A DNA stretch of 64,000 nt from Diphasiastrum complanatum (GCA_029204225.1 CM055098.1:24867367-24931366); one strand, 5' to 3'. Shown: positions 10,241 through 22,290, numbered from the stretch's first letter. Notes: generated from the letters alone by a model not told the origin. Numbers and translations: made by a program.

Positions 10241-11725
10241 TTCACTCCCTATCTTTTTAATTTTAATAAACCGAATATGCATTTGAAACCAAGTTGTATG
10301 AGATTTGTAAAAAAGGAAACGAGTAGGCAGCTTGGACCAATACATGAAGTGTGGGGCAAACTAGCATTCCTACCTGTAAATAGGTAATGTATGGTTCTCG
10401 TAACTTCTTGAGCAAATCCATGCTATACAAGAGTCCGCAAGTTAACGTACCATTATATTATATATGAACCATTATCGTGACTTAAACTATAATCAAACAC
10501 AATACCCGTATCCATTCATCAAAATAGTTTATAACCACATATTCACAGAGTAAATGAGGATTACCATTTATGATAAGCAATGATTCAGTATGCTATGGTA
10601 CTGCTTGCTTACGTAAAGAGATATGTAACAAACTGGTTTAAGAATTATCCCGCTCTTCTGAAAGTATAATGATTGCTAATGTCTTATACTACCAGCATAT
10701 TCCTTTGAAGTTTACTCGAAATAACCACCAAGATATGTGAGAAACACCAATCTGAATGGTAGACGCTAGTGACTCTTGTGAGGTGGTCATGTTTGCTTTT
10801 CAATGTCTTTGAAACATGTTTACATTCCATTTCCAGTTCTATGTACAACATTACATAGTCAACCGCATGACAAACATGTAGTTGTTATAATCTGTAACTT
10901 CTAAAATCTCATTATCAAAGCTTTTGCAATGGTGTGTTACAGTATAGCTTCTTGCATAGTTTATGAGAACAAAGATAACGAGCAGTATACATAACTTCTC
11001 TTGCTGTATATTGGCAACCACTGGTATGAATCTAAATATGTGCTACATCCTGTGAAAGGCAAAAATGATAGCAAGTATTGTCAAAGCATATACGGTACTT
11101 TTTGAGTGCTCTTCATGATAAAGGCTATCATTCATCTAAGAAGCAATATGAAGCTCATTGTTGGACAGAATATAAGCAAAGGCTTTGGTGTCTCATCGCT
11201 AGCAATGAAGCATCTCATCACATTGATTCATCAAGTCAAATGTTATGCATAGTGGTGTATGAGTTCAAATGTTGTGAAGGCAGCAATCAGCTTCAATGCA
11301 TGTGCTCAGGTATACATGATGGTATAAGAGTTCAAGCAAAGTGTGTGCTTCATAAAGTGGTATGCAAATGAGTAATGTAATGGCTTCTAGCCAGCGATGG
11401 CTTGCCTACATATATGTGGACAGATATAGTGTATCCAAACTACTTCCATTCTGAACAATGATGGACAACGATCAATTGCTAGTGCTTTATGCAAGCAAAC
11501 AACCATATGCAATGATAGAATCGCGATGCAGTAGGCCGCGCTAAAGTGCCTATCAAATGTGTGTATTCTGCACTATCATATATTATCTTAAAGCAATCCC
11601 ATAGCAAGAACAGATAGGCAAAGAGTACTCTAACCGTTGATAGTGTGGATCACTCTCCAATTGTAGGAGGATGGGCATTGCAAATCCAGAACTCTAATGC
11701 CATAAAGAGAAGGAGATGGGGGGGG
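10241..11725. other. Unassigned non-coding stretch
   Basis: The 97-residue plus frame at 11078-11371 is the longest open frame and matches nothing I know. The remainder is AT-rich without clear repeats. If the flanking 390-bp repeats are LTRs, this would be their interior, but no retroelement domain is present. Confidence 0.4.
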
Positions 11726-11726
11726 G

Positions 11727-11814
<88 letters not shown>
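11726..11814 (+). repeat. (GA)n microsatellite
   Basis: About 85 bp of uninterrupted GA (from 11730), directly preceded by a run of about ten G. The ORFs across it are pure RE or SL dipeptide strings and are not genes. Confidence 0.98.
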
Positions 11815-11817
<3 letters not shown>

Positions 11818-12001
11818 GCCGCCTTCCTTATAGGTGATTTCATTTGTAGAAAAAGCCTTCAATAGTAACCGTAGGATGAAGCTAAGTCGATCTTGACCGT
11901 TGAAGTAGCAATAAATGCAAGTGGAGGTTTAAACAATTTTCACCAAGCTTACAAAGCTCATGATTCCAAGAAGCATAAAATAGCATCGAGTATCATTCAT
12001 G

Positions 12002-12390
12002 AGAGAGAGATAAACAATTTCACATAGTTCCTCTTGACAAAGCAAGACTAAACCCTTTGAAGCCTTTATTCATAAACCAACAAGGTATGGTATAGTTGAA
12101 AAGTAAAATACAATATTGTAAAGCACCATAAAGCATAACCACTCTCAAAACATCCAGCTGAAACCTGCCACCATCCCACAAAACAAAACTGCACGAGTTA
12201 GCATAGTGGGGAAGATACGTGTCATAGCTGAGCGTTAGTTGTTATCCATGTCCAAAAGAAGCTATACTACTTAACAACATAAATAGCATTTTAAATCATA
12301 GTCCAGTCTTCCCAAACAAAAAGAATGTTTTTTAGCAATAGGCCAAGCCTTGATATTATTGTATCAGGATGAGTGCCATGCTGATCAGTT
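12002..12390. repeat. Diverged direct repeat, copy 2 (about 390 bp)
   Basis: This is the partner of 9852-10240, in the same orientation, 2150 bp further right. The shared phrases keep the same order, with small indels. Both copies end at GAGTGCCATGCT(A/G)ATCAG, beyond which the sequences diverge. Confidence 0.8.
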
Positions 12391-14340
12391 TTTGGGCATT
12401 GGTCCATATCAATTCGTTTTTTTATGCATAAGTATGAATAGTTTTTACTATATATATTGTTTATCACTAAAAGATATGGTGTGGACATGTGTGTAGGTGT
12501 TAGAGCAAATCCATGCTATGCTAACCCTAGTGACTCTAGTTTTGAAAAACAAATCACGCACTATTGTCCATACTCATGATCAAATCTATGCTTTCTAGTC
12601 GTATCTCACCATGCTCTGATATGACAACTGAATGGGTATTAATTTTGTAAAAGCCATGATTAAATAATGTCATTTTGAATAAACTTGCGTTTATTAAAAC
12701 TCTGTATTCAACCCATGGTGTTTATGTCATTGTTTTGGATAGGTTACATATTAGCAGTGAGGTTTTTCATGGTTTTTACAAGGTATCAAGGCAAATCCGT
12801 GCCAAGGCTAATCCTTTTGTAAGAACCGTTTATCTTATGCAAATCCATGTTGTCTAAGATAATTTAAAGAAAAACCTTGGTACAGGATGGCAAAGGTGTC
12901 ATCATTACCAGAGTTTAAACCGTTTATGAGTTGGTAGAATCTAAATAGGTAAAAAGAGACGTATTTCAGCATTTAGAGTCATTACAAGTCAAAGAGAATT
13001 GAATATATCCATAAAAAAAAACACCTTCCCTTTGAGCATAAGCAACATATGTAGAGTCTGTTGCGAGAACTCAGACCTGGATGATCGTAACTGTGTTTTC
13101 TTGTGAGGATGCCATGTTACTCCTTTGAGTGCTCTTTCCTTCTTTAGAATCAAATCATTCATAACGTTATTGTCAAATAAGGTAAAAAACCAAACTCAGT
13201 ATATCGAAGAAAGCCTTTCACTAACCGCTTATATCAAATTGAGGACGAGTGGTTTTATTTATATACCTATGTAGACGCTTATAGAATTATGGTTCGAAAT
13301 CGAACCTAATCGAAAAAGAAGGTCGTAGTAATACTCAATGCTACAAGAAGCGCATGTTGTATCTACTAGTGATTGAACACTAGTATTCTCTTTGAAATAG
13401 AAACTAGTCAATAGCATGATAGCAGCCTGGCTAAAGCATGAGATATACTAAACAAAACCAAAACATGCAGGTTTCTGAGTTGTAACTCTTGTATGATAGA
13501 ATGAAAATAGAGTTAATCCTTCTCTGGACATTGTACATGACCTTTCAGTATTCAGAAAACAATCGAACAGTCATGCTATCCTTTGAAGGATAGTAGTGCT
13601 TATTGTGTACTAAAGTTAACAAGCAAGTTATCATCCTTACATATATATCATAATGCGTTGATCACACACAAGTATTTGTGGAATAGGAAAGTGCTTCATC
13701 GTTGGTCATTTAGATCAAAGAAAACTTCTGAAACTACACAAAGTATGTGACGCATGTCTATCACTATTATGTGGTAAGTATTATGTGTGGAAGATAGTAT
13801 TGGTTCATCGCTACTGCAGACAGCGGACCATTTACATCCATTTTTTCAAGCACAAAACTTGAGAAGGTCCATCACTACTGGACAACATACCATACTTTCT
13901 CAAATAAACCACATTATATTGAGTATGCTTCCTCGCTGGTCCATCAATGTGGATAGCGGACTAGCTCATATAAAAAAAAGCCACACAAAAAGAGTGTGAT
14001 CCCTCGCTGGTCCATGGCTGACCTACTTGTTTATCATTCAAAAAGGGTTGATACCATTCACATATCGTAAAGAGACGAAACCAATGAAATGAAATGAGAC
14101 AAGCCACATATCGTAAAGCAGAAAAGGATGACTTCAAGCCAGATTGGGCGCAATCCATGCCATGAGCACAGATCTCCAAACTTTCTTCCCACTATATCGT
14201 AGAGAAGTCTCATTTGAACACAGGTGATATATAGCAGTTCCAGAGGAAGCTTCGTGGAAGAGCTTCTAATCAAATTTGGTGGAAAACTATTTTTTGAAAA
14301 GTGCAATAAATAGTTGGGTTGGTAAAAAAGCTTAGGACCC
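12391..14340. other. Unassigned non-coding stretch with short irregular repeats
   Basis: No gene is recognised. Between 13690 and 14015 a phrase like CCTCGCTGGTCCATCA or CATCACTACTGG recurs at about 13696, 13805, 13871, 13928 and 14000, with GATAGCGGAC nearby, suggesting an old degenerate array with 60-100 bp spacing. CACATATCGTAAAG occurs at about 14058 and 14105. The 60-80-residue frames here are unsupported. Confidence 0.4.
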
Positions 14341-14378
14341 TAAGATTAGGGGCGGTGCCTTAAAATAAAGAAGAGTCC

Positions 14379-14484
<106 letters not shown>

Positions 14485-14639
14485 CCACCAACCGACCCAC
14501 AATTAATGAATCTCTTGGGGGGCAGTTAGCTCCCCATAAGAGATAATAAATTGCCCACCATCAGACCATTAATACAATGTGGTAGATCATAGGACAAACC
14601 CGGAAATGCTTTTGTCAAAAGAAGTTTGTTAATGATAAG

Positions 14640-15905
14640 GCAAAGTTTATCCCTCATAAAACCATTTTTTTGAAATGTGTTTAGCAATATTGCTACGCAT
14701 AGTGACCCCTTGAATCTTCCTCATGTATTGCACTTATTACAGTGGTCATCTCAATGGGTTCTAAACATCGACAAAGATTATCATCGGCTCCTAATTTATA
14801 CAATATTTTATTTATAATCTTATAAGGTCCTACTTTTGAAAGGAAAATAGTTTTTCGTTGTTCATTAAAATGATCAGGATAAATCTGGTCCTATAAAAAG
14901 TTAAGAATGTCCATATAAATTGATGTTTTCGATTGAATACGGATTATATGTTCGTCGAAAAATTTGTTTGTAGGCGGGATATATAATCAGCATTTTGATG
15001 ATTTTTGCCTCTTCTTAATTCTACTTCATAGTTAAACTCATCTAATAACAATACCCATCTAGCTACCCTACCCAAAAGATCAGGTTTATTCACTAAATGT
15101 TTCAATGCATAGTGATCTACATGAAAAACAAAAGAGTATCCTAAAAGATAATGTCTAAATTTCTTTATCGAATAAATCGTTCATAGTGCTTCACGCTCTG
15201 TAGCAGAATAGTTCTTTTCTAATGCTGCAAGTTGTCTAACCGCATAATAAATTGGGTAATCAATGTTTTGGTCATCCTTTTGACTAAGCAGTACGCCTAT
15301 TGCAAATGATGATGTCTACATATATACATGGAATTTTTTAGTCCAATTTGGAGGCTAACTCCAGTCACTTCCACTAATGATTGTTTTAACTTATCAAAAG
15401 CTTGTTGATGTTCTTGTGTCCAATGATATTGAATAGATTTTTTAATAAGCTTGTTAAAGGAGTTACTACTATGGCATAATCCTTAAATATCCTACGATAA
15501 TATCCTAAGTGTCCTAGAAATCCTCTAAGCTCTCATAGATTGGTTGGTTCTAATAACTCTAAAATCATTTTTACTTTTTTGATGCTGGCTTGAATGTCGT
15601 CCTTCGAAGTTTTATGTCCTAACAGGATGCCTTCTCTCATTCCAGAATAACACTTGGCCGGATGCAATTTAAGAGATGTCTCTTGACATCTTCTCAATGT
15701 CTTCTCTAATGCATCTAAATGGTCTTTAGTTGATGAATAGACAAAGAAGTCATCCATGAAAATTTCAAAAAACTTTCGTAAATTTTTTTGAAAACTATTC
15801 ATCATCATACGTTGGAATGTGGCAGGTGCATTAGAAAGACCAAAGGGCATTGGCGTATACATGTACGTCCCCCAATCAGTGGTAAAAGTGGTCTTGGATC
15901 TATCT
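14640..15905 (-). pseudogene. Ty3/gypsy pol fragment (RT, RNase H, integrase start)
   Basis: The minus frame 15533-15862 has the gypsy reverse-transcriptase core: MPFGLSNAPATFQRMM, the catalytic FMDDF near 15755, and LHPAKC with LGH further on. Downstream at 15480-15535 comes LRGFLGHLGYYRRIF, then degraded RNase H around 15000-15400 with several stops. An integrase zinc-finger start (CLEPIE and HEEDSRG) is near 14690-14760. It is frameshifted and has stops throughout. On its upstream side (15890-15905) it fuses abruptly to a copia integrase fragment. On its downstream side the integrase is cut before the GA array. Confidence 0.9.
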
Positions 15906-17200
15906 TCCTCCTTAATAAAAACTTGATTATAACTGGTATCGTGTGAGGGACTCCAGACTTCTCTATCATGTTCTCGATGTATGCATTTGTAGCTAATGCT
16001 TTAGCCCACAACACTCTTGGAGTTTTGAGCAGGCCATCATGCATCTAGCAGCTTCCATCAGGGTCCTATTGTTCCTCTCTGCAACACCATTGTGCTGCGG
16101 TGTGTATGCTCCTTCTGTGAATGATACCATGATCATTGCAGAAGTTAGTGAAGCAATTCGAGATGTATTTGCCACCTTGATCTCTCTTGATCTGCTTCAC
16201 TTTGTTCCCAGTGCATCTCTCTGACCAATTCACATACTCTATGGATTTATCAAGTGCTTCTGATTTATTCTGAATGAAATACACTATGGCGAATATACTA
16301 TAATCATCAATGAAGGTTATGTAATATTTTGAGCCTCCTACTAAGATCACATTGGCCCACAAATGTCAGAATGCACTAACTCCATAATCTTAGTCGTTCT
16401 GTAGGAGTCTTTGACAAATGAAATGTGAGACATCTTACCCTTTAGACATGCATCATAGGTGGTTGAATTGTTTGCATTCGAGATGCTGACGCCTATTATT
16501 GCTCCATGATGGCTTGCTTGGTAAAGTGCCATTGAGTTCATCTGGCATAGTCTCTTGTGCCACAGAGTGTTTGGCGAATCATCATGAGTCTAATGCACCT
16601 GATCTGCAGACAAGCGTACTTTCAAGTGATATAGATTATTTTTTTTGTCTTGAGTGATTAGGGTACTAAAATTGGCATCAATAACATTGCATACTTCATT
16701 AGAAAACGTCACACGCATCCTTGCATCAACTATCCTTGCCACAGAAAGCAAGTCCTATTGCAGTGTAGGCACGAACAGAACATCTTCGAGTCGTCTGTCT
16801 CTGCCATTCATGTTGAGCAACAGTGAACCAATACCATTCACTTGATGTTTGGATCCATCTCCAAGAACAATGAATCTTGATGGATTTGCACTTCGAAAAT
16901 CAGACATAATTCGTCTTGATGTCATGAAGTGTGAGGTAGCTCCTGAATCTAGAATCATCTCTTGTGTGTCAGGCGTTGATGTTGCACACACATCTGCACA
17001 AATGTACTGGTCAAACAATTTTTGTTCAATCTCTCTTCGCCCATTTTTGAGCTCTCTGACTCCTCGACATAGGATGAACTGTTACTGTTCTCCTGTCTGC
17101 TTTGTGCTGATTTGTTCCTTGGGTTCAGGCGACAGTCCATGGCTGCATGACCCTTCTTGTGGCAGTGGATTCATTCAATTTCCAGTCATTTGATATATAG
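15905..17200 (-). pseudogene. Ty1/copia gag-protease-integrase fragment, family F copy 1
   Basis: Reading right to left: a CCHC knuckle of the form C-x2-C-x4-H-x4-C near 17130-17170 (HKKGHAAMDC); the protease motif ILDSGATSHFMTS around 16950; the pre-integrase segment near 16430-16540 with TTKIMELVHSDICGPM; then the integrase core 16066-16362 (YITFIDDYS, IKRDQGGKY) and MEAARCMM near 16040. Stops and frameshifts are frequent. It closely resembles 36.4-37.5 kb and belongs to the same family. It ends at about 15905 in GLLKTPRVLWAKAL, where gypsy RT begins. Confidence 0.9.
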
Positions 17201-18170
17201 CTCCAATGAGGGTATTACAAGAAATTTTAATTATTCATTACAAGAGATGTTTATACTAAAATCTAAAAAACTATGTACTAACCCTTGTTATGTGCAAAAA
17301 ATTGCCAACATTGGAAATCTAGCCATGTAGAATATTGTACATTTTTGTCTATAATTTGATTCTACACTTGTATGGCCAAAGTGCCACATGGCAGTCTACA
17401 CCTAATGTAGGTTAGCTCGATTCAAGAGGAGTGGTTGTGTCCATTTGGTAGAGATCCCTACTTTATAGGATCTAGACCTTGATTGGTGATGAGATTTTGA
17501 CCAACCATGCACCTACCAAGCACGACTCTAGGAAATAGACTAGGGTTTCATTTTAGGACAAAAGGAATGAGTTAACTTCCTTATTACATGTTGGAGATTC
17601 ACATAACTTTGTAAAGGAAGTGAGTTTTGCTATGTATTCCAAGCTCCCATAGTGAGAAGATAGATTATTTTTGGAGCTCATTGGCAATCTCGAGTTTCTA
17701 CTCTCTGTGGACATTGATTTTGTGATCCAAATGAAATCTTCACTTTGTGGACATCAACCAAAATAGAATCAATGATTCTTCACAACGAGAAGGATGAAGC
17801 TGAATTTTGGAAACCAACAAGATACATAAAAAACTCATGGGTTCTATTGCATCTGTCCTCAAAAGGCATGTTTCGACCAAGGAAGAAGGCAAAGATAACA
17901 TTCAAATCTTATTGGAAAGCAAAGATCTTTGATTTTAGGACTTCTCCAGGAGGCAATCAATTTCAGAAGTCTTGGTTTAGCATGTCTATATGCATTCAGA
18001 ACTATATCTACAAGATTTCAATATTCATGATAGCCAAAAATGTAACTTTTAAGTTCAAAAATTGTTAAGATCTATATTTTAACATTCATGTTTTGGAAAC
18101 TTGTAGAAATCATATTAATTATCATATATGTATTGCATTCTTGCAGATTTATATCCATCCAGCATTAGTG
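17201..18170. other. Unassigned stretch with one open frame
   Basis: The plus frame 17745-18068 is open for 107 residues, Lys- and Phe-rich, without a recognisable motif. The remainder is non-coding. It may be part of the same decayed unit as the frames at 18.2-19.3 kb. Confidence 0.3.
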
Positions 18171-18171
18171 A

Positions 18172-18390
18172 ATGAGAGACAACACAATCCCTAGCAGGTA
18201 TATTGGATGTGATTCATTCGGATATTGGAAATACAGAGGAAGAACTTCTAAGGAGCTTGCAGATAGTGGTATATTCTTCTATGAGTCCAAGTACATTCCA
18301 GATATGCATGGAGGTTTTGGAAAGCTTGAAGATATCCCACAAGCACATTTTGGAAGTGATGAATGGCTTGTACCTAGCAGCGGCTAGACA
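18172..18390 (+). pseudogene. Unrecognised coding remnant
   Basis: The frame 18172-18387 encodes GYWKYRGRTSKELADSG and a Gly/Asp-rich continuation, ending in a stop after 71 residues. The overlapping frame 18203-18403 is an alternative reading. I do not recognise either. The composition and the closeness of a longer frame at 18.9 kb suggest pieces of one broken gene, possibly with introns. Confidence 0.3.
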
Positions 18391-18855
18391 GGATGTACAT
18401 TAAACGTTTTGACAATTTCAGACTAGTGAATGTATTTGTTGTAAACAAAAATGTTGTTTTCTTGAGTATCAAACCAGATTTGTGTTTTTCTTATTAGTAC
18501 AAATTCCAGTGGAGTCAGATACATCAATTCTTGCTATTGAGATCCCGTCATCCTCCAGTACTGAACATTCCGTAAAGGATATCAGTCATTTCTTGGTGGA
18601 TACTCCTGATAAAAGTTTGTCATCTGATGAGGAATTTATTTCATTCCAGGCCTAGCTGGGATTCCCTCATCCATCGGTTATGAAATTTGCATATGACTCT
18701 TCTTCAATAGGCGGTCACAATATAGATCATTTCGATCTAGTTGCAACAGATGATGATGAAAAAAAAAAAGCGTAGGTTTAGAAGTTTTACTGTATGTTTA
18801 TCTGATGTATGTGTTATAAACTAAGAACTCCAATTTTGTTATGTAGAATACACTT

Positions 18856-19287
18856 TTGATCAATGAATTTGCTACTCGTCAAGGGGGCATCAGACAACAT
18901 TCATCATCTTTCCACAGGGATAGTGGTCTCGGCCACTACTTGAACCACTTTCAGAAAAATGAAATTTGCATTGCTTATTCCAAACTCAATCCAATTGGAG
19001 AGACTATGATAATGGCTATGAAAGCCTTATATTATTATCTAGGTGGACATAAATTTGCTAAAGCAAATAAAATAATTTTTGTGAAAGGATCGTATGTTTT
19101 AAACATATTAGGATTTTTAGATGGGAATGTACCATTAAGGAGTTCCAATTATTCATTGTATGCAACGTATATAGAATTGAGTGGTAACAAGAACAACGTG
19201 CATCTTCTGGCTGCATATGCAAGTAGAGCGTTACTGCATGATATCACAACAATTGGACAAGATGAAATATTAGATCCCATTGAATGA
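18856..19287 (+). CDS. Unrecognised 143-residue frame, weakly RNase H-like
   Basis: The frame is open from the ATG at 18856 and is preceded by further open codons. Its pattern (GLGHYLNHFQ, then GETMIMAMKALYYYLGG, KIIFVKGSYVLNIL, and NNVHLLAAYASRAL) recalls the RNase H fold order of strand, Glu-bearing helix, strand, helix and a late Ala-rich helix. The position where an active-site Asp would be expected reads Gly. It could be a retroelement RNase H relic or something unrelated. No neighbour supports either view. Confidence 0.3.
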   Translation: MINEFATRQGGIRQHSSSFHRDSGLGHYLNHFQKNEICIAYSKLNPIGETMIMAMKALYYYLGGHKFAKANKIIFVKGSYVLNILGFLDGNVPLRSSNYSLYATYIELSGNKNNVHLLAAYASRALLHDITTIGQDEILDPIE

Positions 19288-19439
19288 AACTTTGTATATA
19301 TTGAATATTATAAATACAATTTACATTTGTAACATCTTTGTAGCTATGAATTTTTAGCTTCTTTGATGCTCAATGAATTTGCAAGCTTTTCTAAATTTGT
19401 TGTAATTTTAAGATTTGGTGATCTGTCGAATTTGAACTT

Positions 19440-20200
19440 TATGGTAGAACCCCTAAAATAATTTGGCAAATATAGTTTCATTTTTCATTGATTCCTCCAT
19501 GTTGTATATTTCGATGAAATGTTGCCCGTGCTTTCCAATGTGACTTCTCCATCCCTTGTGATGACCAGACACTTAGGCTTCCATATGTGTTTGCAAAAAA
19601 TGATGTATGATCTCTTAGAATGTACTGCACATGTCAAAATCTCTTAGTATGTCTGCAACGATATCTTTCCAGATTGAGTGTTGAATGTTAGAAGCCTTAC
19701 CAGTGTGGTTTAATAGGAATCGACGTGCTTTTGCTCCTCCAATGCTTGGCTTAGTAGGCATATTTTCTAACTTTTCAGAAAGCTTTTCATCTTTCTATAT
19801 TTTGACATGTCCCTTATGAAGTCTTGCTTTCGATAAAACATCTTCTAATCGACAAATAGCTTCCTTCGCTGATGATGCTGGCTTACTATTCCATGCAAAA
19901 ACAAAATGAAGATAAACGAGCTTCTCTATTATCCTAACTTCTGCATGAAGAGTGCAAACATGCACATTTTTCAAGAGAATAGGCAGTACTGGCTTTCAGT
20001 TTGGATCTGTACTTCTAGTTACATATTTTTTCATTTTCATGCAATATAAACAAGGATGTTTAGATATAGCACCGTGAGAGACATTATACATGCATTTCAA
20101 TGTTTTCAAATTACATGCTAAGTGCCTTTCAACATTGAAATCTCCAACTCTTGGAACATTGATAAATCCTCCGTCCATATGGTCCTTGATGATCCTAGGG
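19440..20200 (-). pseudogene. Transposase-like gene relic, C-terminal part
   Basis: The minus frame 19996-20178 contains ERHLACNLKTLKCMYNV and KHPCLYCMKMKKY, a C-x2-C pair after an L-K-L pattern. After one stop the reading continues with CTLHAEVRIIEKLVYLHF and a Lys/Ser-rich region to about 19450, with scattered stops. The order resembles large uncharacterised transposase-like proteins known from several eukaryotes that carry a GDLK...YPCxWC stretch followed by CTLHxxxRIxEKL. This is a memory-based comparison, not a search. The N-terminal part lies at 20.7-22.0 kb, beyond an inserted repeat element. Confidence 0.45.
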
Positions 20201-20221
20201 TAAGATGTCCTAGAGAATATC

Positions 20222-20597
20222 CATTAGAGGAGTTTTGAGCTCCAAAAAGACCCTTAAAGAATTTGTGCAAGATGTAGTTTATATTATTAAAATATTATAA
20301 CACTAATACTTTTAACTTGCCATAACTTTTTAATCGTAGCTCAAAAGTTGTCATGTAGCATATCATTGGAAAGCCCTTGTGAGCGCTTTCCAATGCACCA
20401 AACTTCGCTTAATTCGGACTTACCACTAAAAAGTTATGTCATTTTTAGTGTGGAATCAAAATGTGGACTCAAAAAGTTACGTTACATAGATTTCAAATTT
20501 GAGTGTTTTGATTGGTCCATGTGCAAGAAAAAATTGAGAAAAAATATAAAAAGAATCTCTACAAAGGGTCTTTTTTGAATTTAGAACTCCTTTAATG
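20222..20597 (+). mobile_element. 376-bp inverted-repeat element (MITE-like)
   Basis: The left end CATTAGAGGAGTTTTGAGC and the inverted right end CATTAAAGGAGTTCTAAAT extend into a shared AAAAAGACCCTT block, giving arms of about 37 bp with several mismatches. There is no coding capacity. Related sequence occurs at 8238-8597, 34438-34543 and, end only, near 22470-22504. I could not define a clear target duplication, so the superfamily is open. It separates the two halves of a decayed minus-strand gene. Confidence 0.72.
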
Positions 20598-20689
20598 CAT
20601 GATAATATATCATGATTCTCCTTTAGTACCTGTCCAAAGAATAAAACCAACTTAGTTAAATAAGAATTTTTACTATCCATTGAATCTAA

Positions 20690-22020
20690 TCTAATAATGA
20701 GAAAAATTACCTGAAAGGCTGCCAATCACCATATATCATTTTCGGACTGGACACTGAATCTGAAATCTCCTTGGTCCACTGTTTGTGATAGTGCACCATT
20801 TAGGAGAGTTATACTAACTCTCTCCATCTTCTGCCCTTTCACAATCTCTGACTCATCTAACTTAAGTACTATGATTATTTTACCATTCACCTTTTCTAAG
20901 GTTATATCATAAAATGTGACCATGTATGTTGCAAGTGATTTAGATCAACAAAGAAGTTGTTTGATGAATTATAAGATATTGATCTTTCATCATTTTCATA
21001 CACTTCCATAATATGAAATGGGATACCAATAATCTTATGCATACCTATGTTTAATGTATTCCTCTCTGTCTTCAAGCGATATGACCTTGGGATAGGGACT
21101 TTTCTAGTTCGAAGTTGCGTAAAAGCTTCTCTAATAAGTTGAAATATTGTTGCATATGCTTCTATGCTAATACCTGCAAAATCACAGGCACCCTGAACTA
21201 TAGTCTTATCTAAAAAAATTTGAATGTCCAGCATCAAAGACTCTGCAATTTTGCACTTTACATTGGAACTCCTATTGTTCATCATGATACACTCAGTGGA
21301 TTTGCCTATCAATATTGAGCCCAACGACATTCCAATTGAAGCATTGTCCTCAATATTCTAATGAGCTACTAATGTAGATTTGCAAAAAAACTAGATAGTG
21401 AGCAGAACATCACAGTAGCTGAAATAAAACCATATGTCATTGATCAAGTTACAAAAAATCAGAATACGCTTCTTACTCTAAGCCTCCTTCTTCTTAGCCA
21501 CTTCTACATCCTTCAGTATTTGTAAGTTTTCCATACAAAATTGTAAGATTGATTGCATTTGTTCTAGTTCTGATTTGATATCGAATGTTATCTTCTGTAA
21601 TGATTCATTATTTCTTTTAAGTTGTTCACTTTCCTCTAAAGTCTTTTGAACATGGCAATCTCTATTTTGATAAAAAGAGGATATGTGTATCAACTCACAT
21701 TTTAAAAAGTGAATTTTTTTCATAGAAAACTAATTTTCATAGTTTTGCAATCTCTCACAATATCTTAGTGATCCAGTATGCCCATTGCATATCCATGTAA
21801 CTAGATGAGTTATTGAAGAGAATGTGGGATGAGTCAAGTTCTTTTTTCCTTCTGCCCTATAACGAGAACGATCATCAGCAAATATTGGAATTTCTTTGCC
21901 TCCTCTTCTCTGCAAAGGTGCCAAATCATTAGGGATATCCAAATATAGATGATACAATGTCATCATAAAAAAAATCAAGAAAGTGATCCGACTAAGAATA
22001 GATTTTTCAAAAAAAAACAA
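20690..22020 (-). pseudogene. Transposase-like gene relic, N-terminal and middle parts
   Basis: Successive minus frames read right to left: 21730-22020 (with LHLVTWICNGHTG-like text), a Glu/Gln/Leu coiled-coil-like frame at 21478-21723, 20902-21330 (TIVQGACDFAGISIEAYATI, then PIPRSYRLKTERNTL), and 20726-20923 (IIIVLKLDESEIVKGQKMER). Stops and frame changes separate them. With 19440-20200 they make one unit of roughly 2.5 kb, split by the MITE-like element. I see no intact catalytic triad. Confidence 0.45.
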
Positions 22021-22087
22021 AGTACTTATCTTTTATTATATTATATACTCCGTACCATCAATCCATTGATTTTGCTTTTTTGCTTGA

Positions 22088-22290
22088 TTCAAATTTGGAT
22101 ATGGCGCGATGGCGCTCAAATTTGGAGATGGCGCTCATATCTTCATTCCAATGTGAAGACAACGTTCATATTTGGAGATAGCGCTCATATTCTCATTCCA
22201 GTGGAGGGAATGCATACTCATACATTTTGCTATTTTCCCTTATTCGAATTTGGGGATGACGATCATATTTTAGTTCCAATGGAGGTAATG
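22088..22290 (+). repeat. Four irregular copies of a 40-bp motif
   Basis: The phrase (C)AAATTTGGAGATGGCGCTC with a following CATATTCTCATTCCAATGGAG recurs near 22088 (partial), 22118, 22169 and 22246, with variable spacing. No function is evident. Confidence 0.55.

Noticed and set aside
11645-11862. Open frames across GA/CT tracts (also at 38971-39239, 51237-51515, 55931-56298)
   Set aside because: They are open only because GA/CT dinucleotide runs contain no stops and give RE/SL/ER strings.
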